DNA of 41,863 nt from an uncultured Blautia sp. (GTDB lineage Bacteria > Bacillota > Clostridia > Lachnospirales > Lachnospiraceae): NCBI GenBank assembly GCA_902476765.1, contig CABSEJ010000010.1, forward strand, positions 1 to 41,863. The letters are read 5' to 3'. A program made the position numbers and the translations under genes. Positions 7,826-15,989 of this stretch are shown one piece after another (position 1 is the stretch's first letter; each line of letters starts with the position of its first letter). A model generated the notes under the pieces. The model saw only the letters and a list, made by a program, of their open reading frames with translations. It was not told where the DNA came from and searched no databases.

Positions 7826-9010
7826 ATGGCAGAAAATTTATTGATTATACACGGAGGAGGGCCTACGGCAGTAATGAACGCCTCTCTGTACGGTGCCGTA
7901 AAGGAGGCTAAAAGGTCAGGAAAAATTCAGCATATTTATGGTGCGGATAATGGAACCGGTGGAGTTTTGGCAGAGAGATTTATAGAGCTGGAGGATGTGC
8001 CGGAAGAGAAGCTGAAGCTGCTTTTGCAGACTCCGGGAACTGCCATAGGTACCTCCCGTGATCCCATTGAACAGGAAGATTACGAAAAAATGGCAGATAT
8101 TCTGGAAGCCAGGGACATAAGGTATGTGTTGTTTAACGGGGGAAACGGAACCATGGACACCTGCGGAAAGCTACATAAAACCTGCGTTCGCCGGAATCTG
8201 GATGTGAAGGTTATGGGAATTCCAAAAACCACAGATAATGATATTGCCGTGACAGACCACAGTCCGGGATTCGGGAGCGCTGCCCGGTATATTGCAGCCT
8301 GCACCCAGGAATTATGTGCGGATGTGAAATCCCTGCCTATTCATGTGGTGGTTATGGAAGCGTCAGGCAGAAATGCCGGCTGGATTACTGCAGCCAGTGC
8401 GCTGGCCGCAGAGCAGGGATACGGACCGGACTTGATTTATCTGCCGGAACGTCCCTTTGATGAAGAGAAATTTATACAGGATGTGGACAAGCTGCTGAAG
8501 AAAAAAAGCGGAATTGTGGTGGTAGCCAGTGAAGGACTTACTGACGCAGAGGGCAAGCCTATTGTAAAACCTGTATTTAAGACAGACCGGGCCACATATT
8601 TCGGCGATGTCAGCTCTCATCTGGCAAATCTTGTCATCCAGAAACTGGGATACAAGGCCAGAGGGGAGAAACCGGGACTTCTGGGAAGAGCTTCTATCAG
8701 CCTTCAGAGCAGCGTAGACTGTCAGGAAGCCTTACAGGCAGGAGAGGAAGCCTGCCGGGCTGCATTGGCAGGTGAATCCGGAAAAATGGTGGCTTTCCGG
8801 AGAGTTTCTGAGGAGCCTTATAAAATGGAAACTTTTTTGGTGGATATTGACGAAGTAATGCTTCATGAGCGGAAGATGCCGGCAGAATTTATCAATCAGG
8901 AGGCTAACGGGGTGACACAGGAATTTGTAGAATGGTGCAGACCTCTTATCGGGGAATCTCTTCCTCATATGGTTTCCTTTAATACTACGCAGCCAGGGAA
9001 ACAGATATGA
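7826..9010 (+). CDS. PfkA-family 6-phosphofructokinase homologue (PPi-PFK-like subgroup)
   Basis: A 394-residue phosphofructokinase-family enzyme that would put a phosphate on C1 of a ketose 6-phosphate or analogue. Landmarks are GGGPTAVMNAS (10-20), GGNGTMDT (105-112), GIPKTTDNDI (131-140), SGRNAGW (180-186) and ARGEKPGLLGR near residue 275. The Lys in PKTTDND is typical of pyrophosphate-using or mixed enzymes. The second Asp that usually marks PPi use (GG-D/N-D) is Gly108, as in ATP-dependent enzymes, so the donor is unclear. A ribosome site GGAAGGAG precedes the ATG. The TIM-like and LarA-like genes follow at short spacing. It is probably part of a dedicated catabolic route rather than core glycolysis. 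Confidence 0.88.
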   Translation: MAENLLIIHGGGPTAVMNASLYGAVKEAKRSGKIQHIYGADNGTGGVLAERFIELEDVPEEKLKLLLQTPGTAIGTSRDPIEQEDYEKMADILEARDIRYVLFNGGNGTMDTCGKLHKTCVRRNLDVKVMGIPKTTDNDIAVTDHSPGFGSAARYIAACTQELCADVKSLPIHVVVMEASGRNAGWITAASALAAEQGYGPDLIYLPERPFDEEKFIQDVDKLLKKKSGIVVVASEGLTDAEGKPIVKPVFKTDRATYFGDVSSHLANLVIQKLGYKARGEKPGLLGRASISLQSSVDCQEALQAGEEACRAALAGESGKMVAFRRVSEEPYKMETFLVDIDEVMLHERKMPAEFINQEANGVTQEFVEWCRPLIGESLPHMVSFNTTQPGKQI

Positions 9011-9055
9011 CTGCAGACGCAGAATCACTACGTATGAGAGAAAAGGGGATAGGGA

Positions 9056-9895
9056 ATGAAACATATTTATTTAAATTTAAAAAGATTTGATGTTCCGGCA
9101 GAATACGGCGGAGTCAACCGAATTGCAGATATGAAGGACTGGGGAAGCTTTATTGTAAAGGCGACACAAGAAGAATTAAAGAAATACGAAGAACAGGAAG
9201 TGGAATTTGCCATGTTTTTCCCGGAGCTTCACATTTTCAGTGCAGCAGAGGCAAGAGGAAAAGACAGCCTGGTGCAGATTGGCTGCCAGGGTGTTTTTAT
9301 GAATGATGTTCAGCCGGGAGGAAATTTCGGTGCCTTTACTACAGACCGTCCTGCAGCTGCTATGATGGCCGCTGGCTGCAGCCAGGTTTTAATCGGCCAC
9401 TGTGAAGAGAGAAATCATATCAACGGAATTCTGGAAATGGGGGGATGCCCAAATCCCGGGGTTACCAATGAAATCCTGAACCGGGAAGTTAAGGCAGCCC
9501 TTGCCAGAGGGATGAAGGTTCTCTACTGTATTGGAGAGAAAAGCGAAGAGCAGGAACAGTGGCAGGAGGTACTGGGAGCCCAGTTAGAAACAGGTTTAAA
9601 AGATGTAGACAAAAATGCAGTGACTATTGCCTATGAACCGGTATGGTCTATCGGACCGGGAAAAACTCCGGCGGACAAGGATTATATCACTAAAATTGCT
9701 AAGTTTGTGAAAGAAAAGACAGGCGGTATGGATATTGTTTACGGAGGCGGTCTGAAAAAGGATAATGCGGCTATGCTGGCTTCCATTCCTGAAATCGACG
9801 GCGGCCTGATTGCTCTTACCAGATTCCAGGGAGAAATCGGTTTTTATCCGGAGGAATATCTGGAAATTATTTCCCTGTATCTGGGAGATAATTGA
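9056..9895 (+). CDS. Triosephosphate-isomerase homologue, divergent
   Basis: A 279-residue TIM-barrel protein, longer than the usual roughly 250. The four catalytic residues are present: Asn7 and Lys9 (NLK for NWK), His115 and Glu117 in IGHCEER, and Glu194 in YEPVWSIGPGKTP. The two phosphate-gripping loops differ. The normal GGSV is GGGL (about 230-233). The normal loop 8 GG(A/S) turn is ALTRFQ (253-258), which adds an Arg. Interconversion of an aldehyde and a ketone is likely, but the substrate may carry something other than a plain phosphate. The position after the kinase and aldolase suggests it acts on a C3 product of this pathway. A housekeeping TIM is expected elsewhere in the genome. 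Confidence 0.85.
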   Translation: MKHIYLNLKRFDVPAEYGGVNRIADMKDWGSFIVKATQEELKKYEEQEVEFAMFFPELHIFSAAEARGKDSLVQIGCQGVFMNDVQPGGNFGAFTTDRPAAAMMAAGCSQVLIGHCEERNHINGILEMGGCPNPGVTNEILNREVKAALARGMKVLYCIGEKSEEQEQWQEVLGAQLETGLKDVDKNAVTIAYEPVWSIGPGKTPADKDYITKIAKFVKEKTGGMDIVYGGGLKKDNAAMLASIPEIDGGLIALTRFQGEIGFYPEEYLEIISLYLGDN

Positions 9896-9989
9896 GCGGG
9901 AGAAGGGGCTTTCTAAATAAAAGGCGATGTAATTGGGGACAGATAGAAAATCAGGCGCCAGACGCCAGAAGAGAAACGGAGGAAAGAAA

Positions 9990-11477
9990 ATGAAATTAGA
10001 ATTCGAATACGGACATGGCACTATGGGAGCGGAGCTTCCGGACAATACAGATATTTTTATTCCCGGAGAGACAGTGAAAGACCCGGATTATATTCCGGAG
10101 GACAAATTAAAAGATGCATACCTGGAAAGTCTGGCACATCCTATCGGAATGCCAACACTGTCAGAACTGGCCCATAAGGGAAGCAAGGTTACCTTTGTGG
10201 TGCCGGACAGGGTGAAAGGCGGAGAACAGCCTACCAGCCACAGAAAACTGAGTATCAAATACATTCTGGAAGAATTATATGCTGCAGGTGTGGAGAAGCA
10301 GGACATTTTATTTATTATTTCCAATGGTCTTCACCCGAGAAGCAAGGAATCTGACGCAAAGGCTATTTTCGGAGAAGAGCTGTTCCAGGAATTCTGGCAT
10401 ACAGGACAGATTATCAGCCATGACAGCGAGGACCAGGAGCATATGGTAAATCTGGGAACCACAAGAAGAGGGGACCCGGTTTACATGAATAAATATGTTT
10501 TTGAAAGCGATATTCCTATTTTAATCGGCCATGTACAGGGGAATCCTTACGGCGGCTATTCCGGAGGCTACAAACACAGTGCTACAGGAATTACAAACTG
10601 GAAGAGTATTGCCAGCCACCATGTTCCTGCTGTTATGCACAGAAAAGACTTTACCCCTGTAAACGGCGGCAGTCTTATGAGAACGAAATTTGACGAGATT
10701 TCCATGCATATGGAAGAGAAAATGGGACACCCATTCTTCTGCTGTGATGCGGTTCTGGACACTAACTCCAGACAGATTGCAATTTTCTCCGGCTATGCCA
10801 AGGAAATGATGCCTCTGAGCTGGAAGGTTGCAGATAAGAGAACCTATGTACATTGGGCAGAGAAAAAATATGACGTACTGGTATTTGGTATGCCTCAGAA
10901 ATTCCACTACGGAGACGGTATGGGAACCAATCCGATTATGATGATGCAGGCACTCAGCGCCCAGGTTCTCCGGTTTAAACGTGTGATGAGCGACAATTGT
11001 GTGATTATCTGCTCTTCTCTGTGCAACGGATTTTTCCACGATGAGCTTTGGCCTTATCTGAGAGATATGTATAACACATTCCAGCATGACTACATGAATA
11101 CTCTGCCAGATATGAACCGTTATGGAGAATATTTCGCCACCAATGAAGAATATATCAGAAAATACCGCTTTACCAATGCCTTCCATCCTTTCCATGGCTT
11201 CAGCATGATTTCCTGCGGACATATTGCAGAGATGAACACCAGCGCCATCTATATCGTAGGAGCCCAGGAACCGGGATATGCCAGAGGAATGGGCCTGAAG
11301 ACAAGAGCCAGCTTTGAGGAAGCCCTGGAAGATGCTAAGAAGAAATTTGTAGGAGAAAATCCAAATATCCTTGCCCTTCCGCTGACTTTCAAGAAATCAG
11401 CTGTGCATCTTTGCATGAAGAATCCTGAGGAAGACTGTATGGATGCTTACGGACACTGCCACCCCTGTATGGGCTAA
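9990..11477 (+). CDS. LarA-family (DUF2088) nickel-pincer racemase/epimerase homologue
   Basis: A 495-residue LarA homologue. LarA enzymes use a nickel-pincer nucleotide to racemise lactate or epimerise other alpha-hydroxyacids. The Lys that holds the cofactor is Lys195 in YSGGYK and the nickel His is His211, 16 residues later as in LarA. The first catalytic His is His115 (SNGLHP). The second catalytic His, expected ten residues before the Lys, is Asn185. A Cys/His-rich tail ends the protein. I took ATG 9990, with GGAGGAAAG upstream, not ATG 9933. Cofactor genes larB, larC and larE are not in the window. The substrate is unknown, possibly a hydroxyacid derived from the sugar handled here. Confidence 0.85.
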   Translation: MKLEFEYGHGTMGAELPDNTDIFIPGETVKDPDYIPEDKLKDAYLESLAHPIGMPTLSELAHKGSKVTFVVPDRVKGGEQPTSHRKLSIKYILEELYAAGVEKQDILFIISNGLHPRSKESDAKAIFGEELFQEFWHTGQIISHDSEDQEHMVNLGTTRRGDPVYMNKYVFESDIPILIGHVQGNPYGGYSGGYKHSATGITNWKSIASHHVPAVMHRKDFTPVNGGSLMRTKFDEISMHMEEKMGHPFFCCDAVLDTNSRQIAIFSGYAKEMMPLSWKVADKRTYVHWAEKKYDVLVFGMPQKFHYGDGMGTNPIMMMQALSAQVLRFKRVMSDNCVIICSSLCNGFFHDELWPYLRDMYNTFQHDYMNTLPDMNRYGEYFATNEEYIRKYRFTNAFHPFHGFSMISCGHIAEMNTSAIYIVGAQEPGYARGMGLKTRASFEEALEDAKKKFVGENPNILALPLTFKKSAVHLCMKNPEEDCMDAYGHCHPCMG

Positions 11478-11540
11478 GCCGGAAGAGAGAATCCTGCAGA
11501 CATTATTCAGATTCGTGATAAAACTTATATTTAGTGCATT

Positions 11541-11576
11541 ACAGCGCACGGCCTCAGGCCGTGCGCTGTTGTTTTT
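11541..11576 (+). terminator. Strong intrinsic terminator after the LarA-like gene
   Basis: A perfect 13-bp GC-rich stem (11541-11553 with 11557-11569, arm ACAGCGCACGGCC) with a TCA loop is followed by TGTTTTT. It ends the transporter/kinase/TIM/LarA unit and lies directly before the convergent DUF2935 gene. Confidence 0.9.
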
Positions 11577-11580
11577 GTGC

Positions 11581-12495
11581 TTACTGTGTCCGGCCTGTTT
11601 CCAGCATACGGAGGTAATGATTGGCTTCCCGCAGTACATGGTCTGCCAACAGAGGAAGAATGATAGAGGAAATCTTGCATTCCAGAATTCCTTTTGTGCC
11701 GGTAGCTTTGAAATCACGGTATTTTATAGTTTCTTTAAGAGTGGATTCGGATAACGATTCTGTCATGACATTTGCGCAGCGCTCTTTGCGGCAGGCTTCC
11801 TCCAGAAGACGGGCGTAGTCTTTGGAAAACTCATTGGCCGTTTCAATGAGTTCTGGTTCTGAGGGGTCCAGAAGTCCCCGGATGAACCAGGCATGTTCCA
11901 TCATGATTTGGTTCCAGAAGGCTTCCGTTTCGTAAATGTTTTGACAGGTAAGGTTTTTGTTTGAAAGAAGCTGTTCTACGATTTCCTGATACAGTCTTGC
12001 CTCCCGCAGGATATGTTTGATAAGAAGGGGATAGTTGAATGTGAAAAGGGCTCCCTTACTTACCTCTCGCAAAATCTGTTCCTTAAAGCTGATTAGTTCC
12101 CGCAGCAGCCGGAGAGCCCGCTGATTTAAGCGGTGAACGGTTTGATAAAGCCTGGGGTCAGGATTCTGTGAGCAATCACAGCGAAGCTGTTCCGTCCTTT
12201 CGGATATTTTGCTGTTAATAGGAATACAGCTTAAACAAGAGGTGCGCTTTTCAGCAGGGATGGTATACTCTGTAACCAGCTCTCCGGAACATAAAACAGT
12301 TTCCCGCACATGTCCCTGGGAAATTTTCAGTACATCCTCCAGAAAACATTCAAATTTCTGCCGAAGAGAATCGGCTTCTTCTATCCACTCTTTTTTACAG
12401 GAGGGAAAACCTGCCTGCAGGAAAAAAGAGTGCTCTTTCATGATTCTGCCGAAAAAAAGATGGGTTTCTATGGAAAGAATAATATAGTCGCTCAT
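11581..12495 (-). CDS. DUF2935 ferritin-like helical protein
   Basis: A 304-residue, all-helical cytoplasmic protein of the DUF2935 family, common in Clostridia and Bacilli. Two related halves carry His/Glu pairs typical of a metal-binding four-helix bundle: IETHLFFGRIMKEHSFFL near residue 8 and MMEHAWFIRGLLDPSE near 190, with further HILREA and HVLREA motifs. A central Cys-rich stretch (CLSCIP, CDCS) is notable. I chose the ATG at 12495, where the family's sequence begins. The longer frame to 12687 would translate repeat DNA. Function is unknown; metal or iron handling is a guess from the fold. It is a single-gene unit, convergent with the LarA-like gene. Confidence 0.8.
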   Translation of the reverse strand: MSDYIILSIETHLFFGRIMKEHSFFLQAGFPSCKKEWIEEADSLRQKFECFLEDVLKISQGHVRETVLCSGELVTEYTIPAEKRTSCLSCIPINSKISERTEQLRCDCSQNPDPRLYQTVHRLNQRALRLLRELISFKEQILREVSKGALFTFNYPLLIKHILREARLYQEIVEQLLSNKNLTCQNIYETEAFWNQIMMEHAWFIRGLLDPSEPELIETANEFSKDYARLLEEACRKERCANVMTESLSESTLKETIKYRDFKATGTKGILECKISSIILPLLADHVLREANHYLRMLETGRTQ

Positions 12496-12577
12496 TACTT
12501 TTCGAGCCTTTCCAGTTGGGGTTTCCTGATAGTATATGAGGGACCCAGGGGAAATGTGAGGCAGAATGATAAGACAA

Positions 12578-12650
12578 CAGCCCGTCCTATGCCTATGTGA
12601 CTGTGCAAGCAAGCTTGCCCATCCACCTAGCCGCAGTCCGAGGCTTTCCC
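12578..12650 (-). repeat. Copy B of a dispersed palindromic element (related to 33588-33648)
   Basis: Read on the minus strand, this stretch starts GAAAGCCTCGGACTGCGGC, holds a GCAAGCTTGCTTGC centre and ends near CATAGGACGGGC. It aligns with the palindrome at 33588-33648 over its whole length with a few small differences. In both places the element sits in the leader of the downstream gene in the same orientation. The outer arms pair less well in this copy. Confidence 0.6.
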
Positions 12651-12710
12651 AGTAAAAAATCCACACTTTTTTTGTAAAAATGGACACCTTTATGTCTTGG
12701 ATAATTCGTA

Positions 12711-12716
12711 TATAAT
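12711..12716 (+). promoter_or_regulatory. -10 box of the alpha-galactoside operon
   Basis: A perfect TATAAT lies 72 bp before the lipoprotein gene. The hexamer 17 bp upstream (CTTTAT) is a poor -35 box, which fits a promoter that needs an activator such as the YesN-type regulator at 22497. No clear operator repeat was recognised. Confidence 0.4.
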
Positions 12717-12788
12717 AATTTCACAAGATAACCAAAGAGAAGTTATATGGGTACCCTCAGGAAAAACAAAAAGTATAGGAGGATTGTT

Positions 12789-14105
12789 ATGAAAAAAAGA
12801 TGGAAAGCAATGGTTTTTCTGGGATTGGCGGCTGTTGTGACGGCAGGACTGCTGGCAGGCTGCGGAAACGGAGAGAGTGGAAATGAAGAAAAAGAGGAGG
12901 GCGGCAGTGAGGCCTCCAATCAGGAAGTTACCCTGGAAGTGGAAGTAATTTATACAGGCGACCCTCTGGAGCAGTTCCGGGCAGTGCTGGATGATTTTAC
13001 AGAGGAGACGGGAATCGGAATTGAGCTTATCACGCCAGGTTCGGATTATGAATCTGTTATGAAAACCAGGATGGCTTCCGGAGATATGCCGGATGTTTTC
13101 GTGACCCACGGATGGTCGCTGATACGGTATAAAGAATATTTGGAGCCTTTGACAGAAGAATCCTGGTACGACAAGATTGACGACACGGTTTTAGCTGTGG
13201 TTTCTGATGAAAACCAGGATATTTATGTACTTCCTGTTACCCAGCAGGTAAATGGCATTGTTTATAATAAAACCGTATTGGAAAGCGTCGGCATAGAGCC
13301 GGGGAATATCCGTACTATGGATGATTTCATGGATGCCTGTGAACAGATTAAGACCTCCGGAGTTACACCTTTTTTTGTAGGAGGAAAAGATACCTGGACA
13401 GCAGCTACCGTGTATAACGCATTTTCTCCGGCTTACTACACCACAGAAGGAAGTATGTATCCTTCAGGCGAGGCCTTTAAAGACGGAAGCTTTGACTGGG
13501 ATGCCAAGGGAGCCTGTGTTCTGGAACAGATTGCGGAGATGGTGGACAAAGGGTATATGAATACGAACCTGGTAACAGCAGATGATGCGGCTACTATGAC
13601 GGCCTTAGGAAATAATCAGTGCGGATTCAGTACAGAAGTTGAGATTGCTAAAGTGCTGAATGTGGCGCCGGATGCACAGCTGGGAATCATGCCTATTCCC
13701 TGCACTACAGAAGAAGGAAAGTCCCAGTACATGATTGGAGAGGGAAGCTGCTTCGGTATCTGGAAAGACACAGAATATATGGATGCTGCTAAAGAATTCC
13801 TGAATTATCTTGCCCAGCCGGAGACAGCGGACAAGATTATGAATCTGGACGGCGGACTTCCTGCTATGGAAGGTATGGACACCTCCAATGTAACATATCA
13901 GGCCTTCCTGGAAAGCCAGGACACCTTTGAGGGAGATATTTTCTATGATAATTTGTTCGACCGGGAATATCTGCCTAACGGTATGTATAATGCCCAGATG
14001 GACGCAGTGATTGAAGTGTTTATGAATCCTAAAGAAGAAGGTGTGAAGGCCGGGGTTGATATTTTGAAGAGCACCTTCGCAGACAAATATGTAGCACAGG
14101 AGTAA
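12789..14105 (+). CDS. MalE-type sugar-binding lipoprotein
   Basis: A 438-residue family 1 extracellular solute-binding protein. It has a signal peptide with lipobox LLAGC, then a Glu/Gly/Ser-rich linker, then the sugar-binding fold (DDFTEETGIGIELITPG, MASGDMPDVFVTHGW, VNGIVYNKTV). I took the ATG at 12789, seven bases after AGGAGG, rather than ATG 12747. It delivers sugar to the permeases at 14238 and 15129. The neighbouring GH97 and GH36 genes point to alpha-galactosides or related oligosaccharides. No ATPase gene is in the cluster, so a shared MsmX-type ATPase elsewhere probably serves it. Confidence 0.93.
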   Translation: MKKRWKAMVFLGLAAVVTAGLLAGCGNGESGNEEKEEGGSEASNQEVTLEVEVIYTGDPLEQFRAVLDDFTEETGIGIELITPGSDYESVMKTRMASGDMPDVFVTHGWSLIRYKEYLEPLTEESWYDKIDDTVLAVVSDENQDIYVLPVTQQVNGIVYNKTVLESVGIEPGNIRTMDDFMDACEQIKTSGVTPFFVGGKDTWTAATVYNAFSPAYYTTEGSMYPSGEAFKDGSFDWDAKGACVLEQIAEMVDKGYMNTNLVTADDAATMTALGNNQCGFSTEVEIAKVLNVAPDAQLGIMPIPCTTEEGKSQYMIGEGSCFGIWKDTEYMDAAKEFLNYLAQPETADKIMNLDGGLPAMEGMDTSNVTYQAFLESQDTFEGDIFYDNLFDREYLPNGMYNAQMDAVIEVFMNPKEEGVKAGVDILKSTFADKYVAQE

Positions 14106-14118
14106 TCAGGAAACAGAG

Positions 14119-14212
14119 GGGGCTGTCCCATGAAACTTCGAGAGGATTTATACATTTTATTACTCAATCTGCGTTGCTTTGAGCCTAAGATATGTTTTAA
14201 CGAGACAGCCCC
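14119..14212. mobile_element. MITE-like insertion
   Basis: A 94-bp non-coding stretch bounded by the 9-bp perfect inverted repeat GGGGCTGTC/GACAGCCCC. Similarity between the two ends continues with mismatches for about 18 bases. The ends resemble those of insertion sequences, but there is no transposase. No clear target duplication is visible. It lies between the binding-protein and first permease genes and supplies a possible hairpin that could lower expression of downstream genes. Confidence 0.6.
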
Positions 14213-14237
14213 AGTTATGTATGAAAGTGGGACTAAG

Positions 14238-15107
14238 ATGAAAAAACGGACAATGAAAATGAATCTTTTTTATCTTCCGGCCATCTGCCTGATTCTGCTT
14301 TTTGTCATACGGCCTTTCTGTGAGACAGTATATATTTCCTTGTGCAGATGGAATGGCTATTCTCCGGAAAAAGCCTTTGTGGGAATTCAGAATTATGTGG
14401 AGATGCTCTCTGATAAAAGGTACTGGGTGGCTTTTGGCAATACGCTGATTTACAGTATCGTTTCCACTGTACTCCAGAATGTGATAGGACTTGGAGCTGC
14501 GCTATTCGTGAATTCCCGCTTTAAAGGGAATAATCTGGTGCGGGTGGTAATCTATATGCCTATTATGATTTCCAGCCTGATAATGGGATATATTATGTAC
14601 TTTTTCCTGACCTACGATAATGGGGTGCTGAACGATATTTTGTCTGTGTTTGGAATACAGCCGGTGGACTGGCTGGCTGAAGGAAAATGGGGTGTGTTCT
14701 TTATTACAGTGATAAATATCTGGCAGTATGCAGGGTACTGTATGATTATTTATCTTTCAGGACTTCAGAATATTTCAAAGGCATATTTGGAAGCGGCACA
14801 GATTGACGGAGCCGATAAATTTGCACAGTTCAGATATGTAACCCTGCCTATGCTGATACCGGCTGTTACCACAGCAGTTATGATTGACTTAATCAATGGC
14901 CTGAAAATCTTTGACGGTATTATTTCCCTGACCAATGGAGGTCCCAATTATGCCACCCACTCTTTGATGACATATTTGAACAGCCAGTATTTTCTGGCAG
15001 AAAAGGCGGGCTATGCTTCTGCCGTGGGAGTTACGTCTTTTCTTGTTATCATGATTTTCTCATTGGTGGGGAACCGTTATTTTGAGAAAAAGAGTATTGA
15101 TTCCTAA
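14238..15107 (+). CDS. MalF/UgpA-type sugar ABC permease
   Basis: A 290-residue inner-membrane permease with about six membrane segments, first LFYLPAICLILLFVI. The ATPase-contacting EAA loop reads EAAQIDGADKFAQFRYVTLPML, and LTNGGP near the end is typical of this group. I took ATG 14238, which gives the usual length. Frames from further upstream would run through the MITE-like element. The ribosome site (GTGGGA) is weak, perhaps because of the insertion. It pairs with the next permease. Confidence 0.9.
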   Translation: MKKRTMKMNLFYLPAICLILLFVIRPFCETVYISLCRWNGYSPEKAFVGIQNYVEMLSDKRYWVAFGNTLIYSIVSTVLQNVIGLGAALFVNSRFKGNNLVRVVIYMPIMISSLIMGYIMYFFLTYDNGVLNDILSVFGIQPVDWLAEGKWGVFFITVINIWQYAGYCMIIYLSGLQNISKAYLEAAQIDGADKFAQFRYVTLPMLIPAVTTAVMIDLINGLKIFDGIISLTNGGPNYATHSLMTYLNSQYFLAEKAGYASAVGVTSFLVIMIFSLVGNRYFEKKSIDS

Positions 15108-15128
15108 AGAAAGCAGGGCGATGAAGAG

Positions 15129-15965
15129 ATGAAAAGTAATACAAAAAGAAAAGGAAAAATCCGATGGTGGAAATACTTGGTTTCAGCGGTAATCCTGATA
15201 ATTTATCTGCTGCCCATCTATGTGGTGGTCATGACTTCTCTGAAACCTGTAACAGAGTACACTTCCCGGCTGCTGCCTCCCAGCTATCCGTACTGGGAAA
15301 ACTACATACAGGTGTTTCAAAACAGCGGTATTTTGAATGCTGTAAAAAACTCTTTTATCATAACCCTGGGAACTGTACTGGTTGTGGTGGTGGTAGGCTG
15401 TCTGGCGGCATATCCCATGGCAAGGAATAAAAACCGCCTCAGCACAGCCATGAAACTTTTCGTTCTGGGCGTGATGATGGTTCCGGGCATGTCTATGGTG
15501 GTAGGAATTTACTCTACGCTGGTTTCCATTCACGCAGTGTCTACCTACTGGGGAATCATTGCTATATGCGGGGCCTTTGGACTTCCTGTGGCTACCTATA
15601 TGTATACAAACTTTATTTCTTCTATCCCTATATCTCTGGATGAAGCGGCTTATATGGATGGAGCGGGAATTCTCACCACATTTTTCCGGGTGGTAATGCC
15701 TCAGCTGAAACCGGTGACAGCATCTGTAGTGTTGATGCAGGCGGTTTCCACCTGGAATGAATATGGTTATTCTCTGTATGTGCTGCAGACAAAAGAGATG
15801 TACAATGTGACACTTACCATAAAGCAGTTTTTTGGGGAACAGATGAATGACTTGAATGGAGCGGCGGCCTGTGCTGTGGTAGCTATTATTCCTGTGGTGG
15901 CAGCATATTTATTTCTGCAGAAATACTTTATCCAGGGAGCTATGGACAGTGCGGTAAAAGGATGA
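15129..15965 (+). CDS. MalG/UgpE-type sugar ABC permease
   Basis: A 278-residue partner permease of normal length. The first membrane segment is YLVSAVILIIYLLPIYVVV, followed by SLKP and LLPPSYPYWENY, which are landmarks of the MalG group. The EAA loop is DEAAYMDGAGILTTFFRVVMPQLKP. It starts 21 bases after the previous gene. It completes the membrane channel for the MalE-type protein at 12789. Confidence 0.93.
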   Translation: MKSNTKRKGKIRWWKYLVSAVILIIYLLPIYVVVMTSLKPVTEYTSRLLPPSYPYWENYIQVFQNSGILNAVKNSFIITLGTVLVVVVVGCLAAYPMARNKNRLSTAMKLFVLGVMMVPGMSMVVGIYSTLVSIHAVSTYWGIIAICGAFGLPVATYMYTNFISSIPISLDEAAYMDGAGILTTFFRVVMPQLKPVTASVVLMQAVSTWNEYGYSLYVLQTKEMYNVTLTIKQFFGEQMNDLNGAAACAVVAIIPVVAAYLFLQKYFIQGAMDSAVKG

Positions 15966-15989
15966 TTTATGAGAGAAAAGGAGAAGGAT

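Noticed and set aside
10521..11222. 233-residue minus-strand open frame inside the LarA-like gene
   Set aside because: It lies wholly inside a conserved gene, is His/Ile-rich without domain motifs, and has no promoter or ribosome site.
12496..12687. Upstream extension of the DUF2935 protein by 64 residues
   Set aside because: The extension translates a palindromic repeat and has no similarity to the family, whose proteins begin near the ATG at 12495.
14130..14237. N-terminal extension of the first MalF-type permease
   Set aside because: The extra residues come from the MITE-like element and would not fit the family's length.
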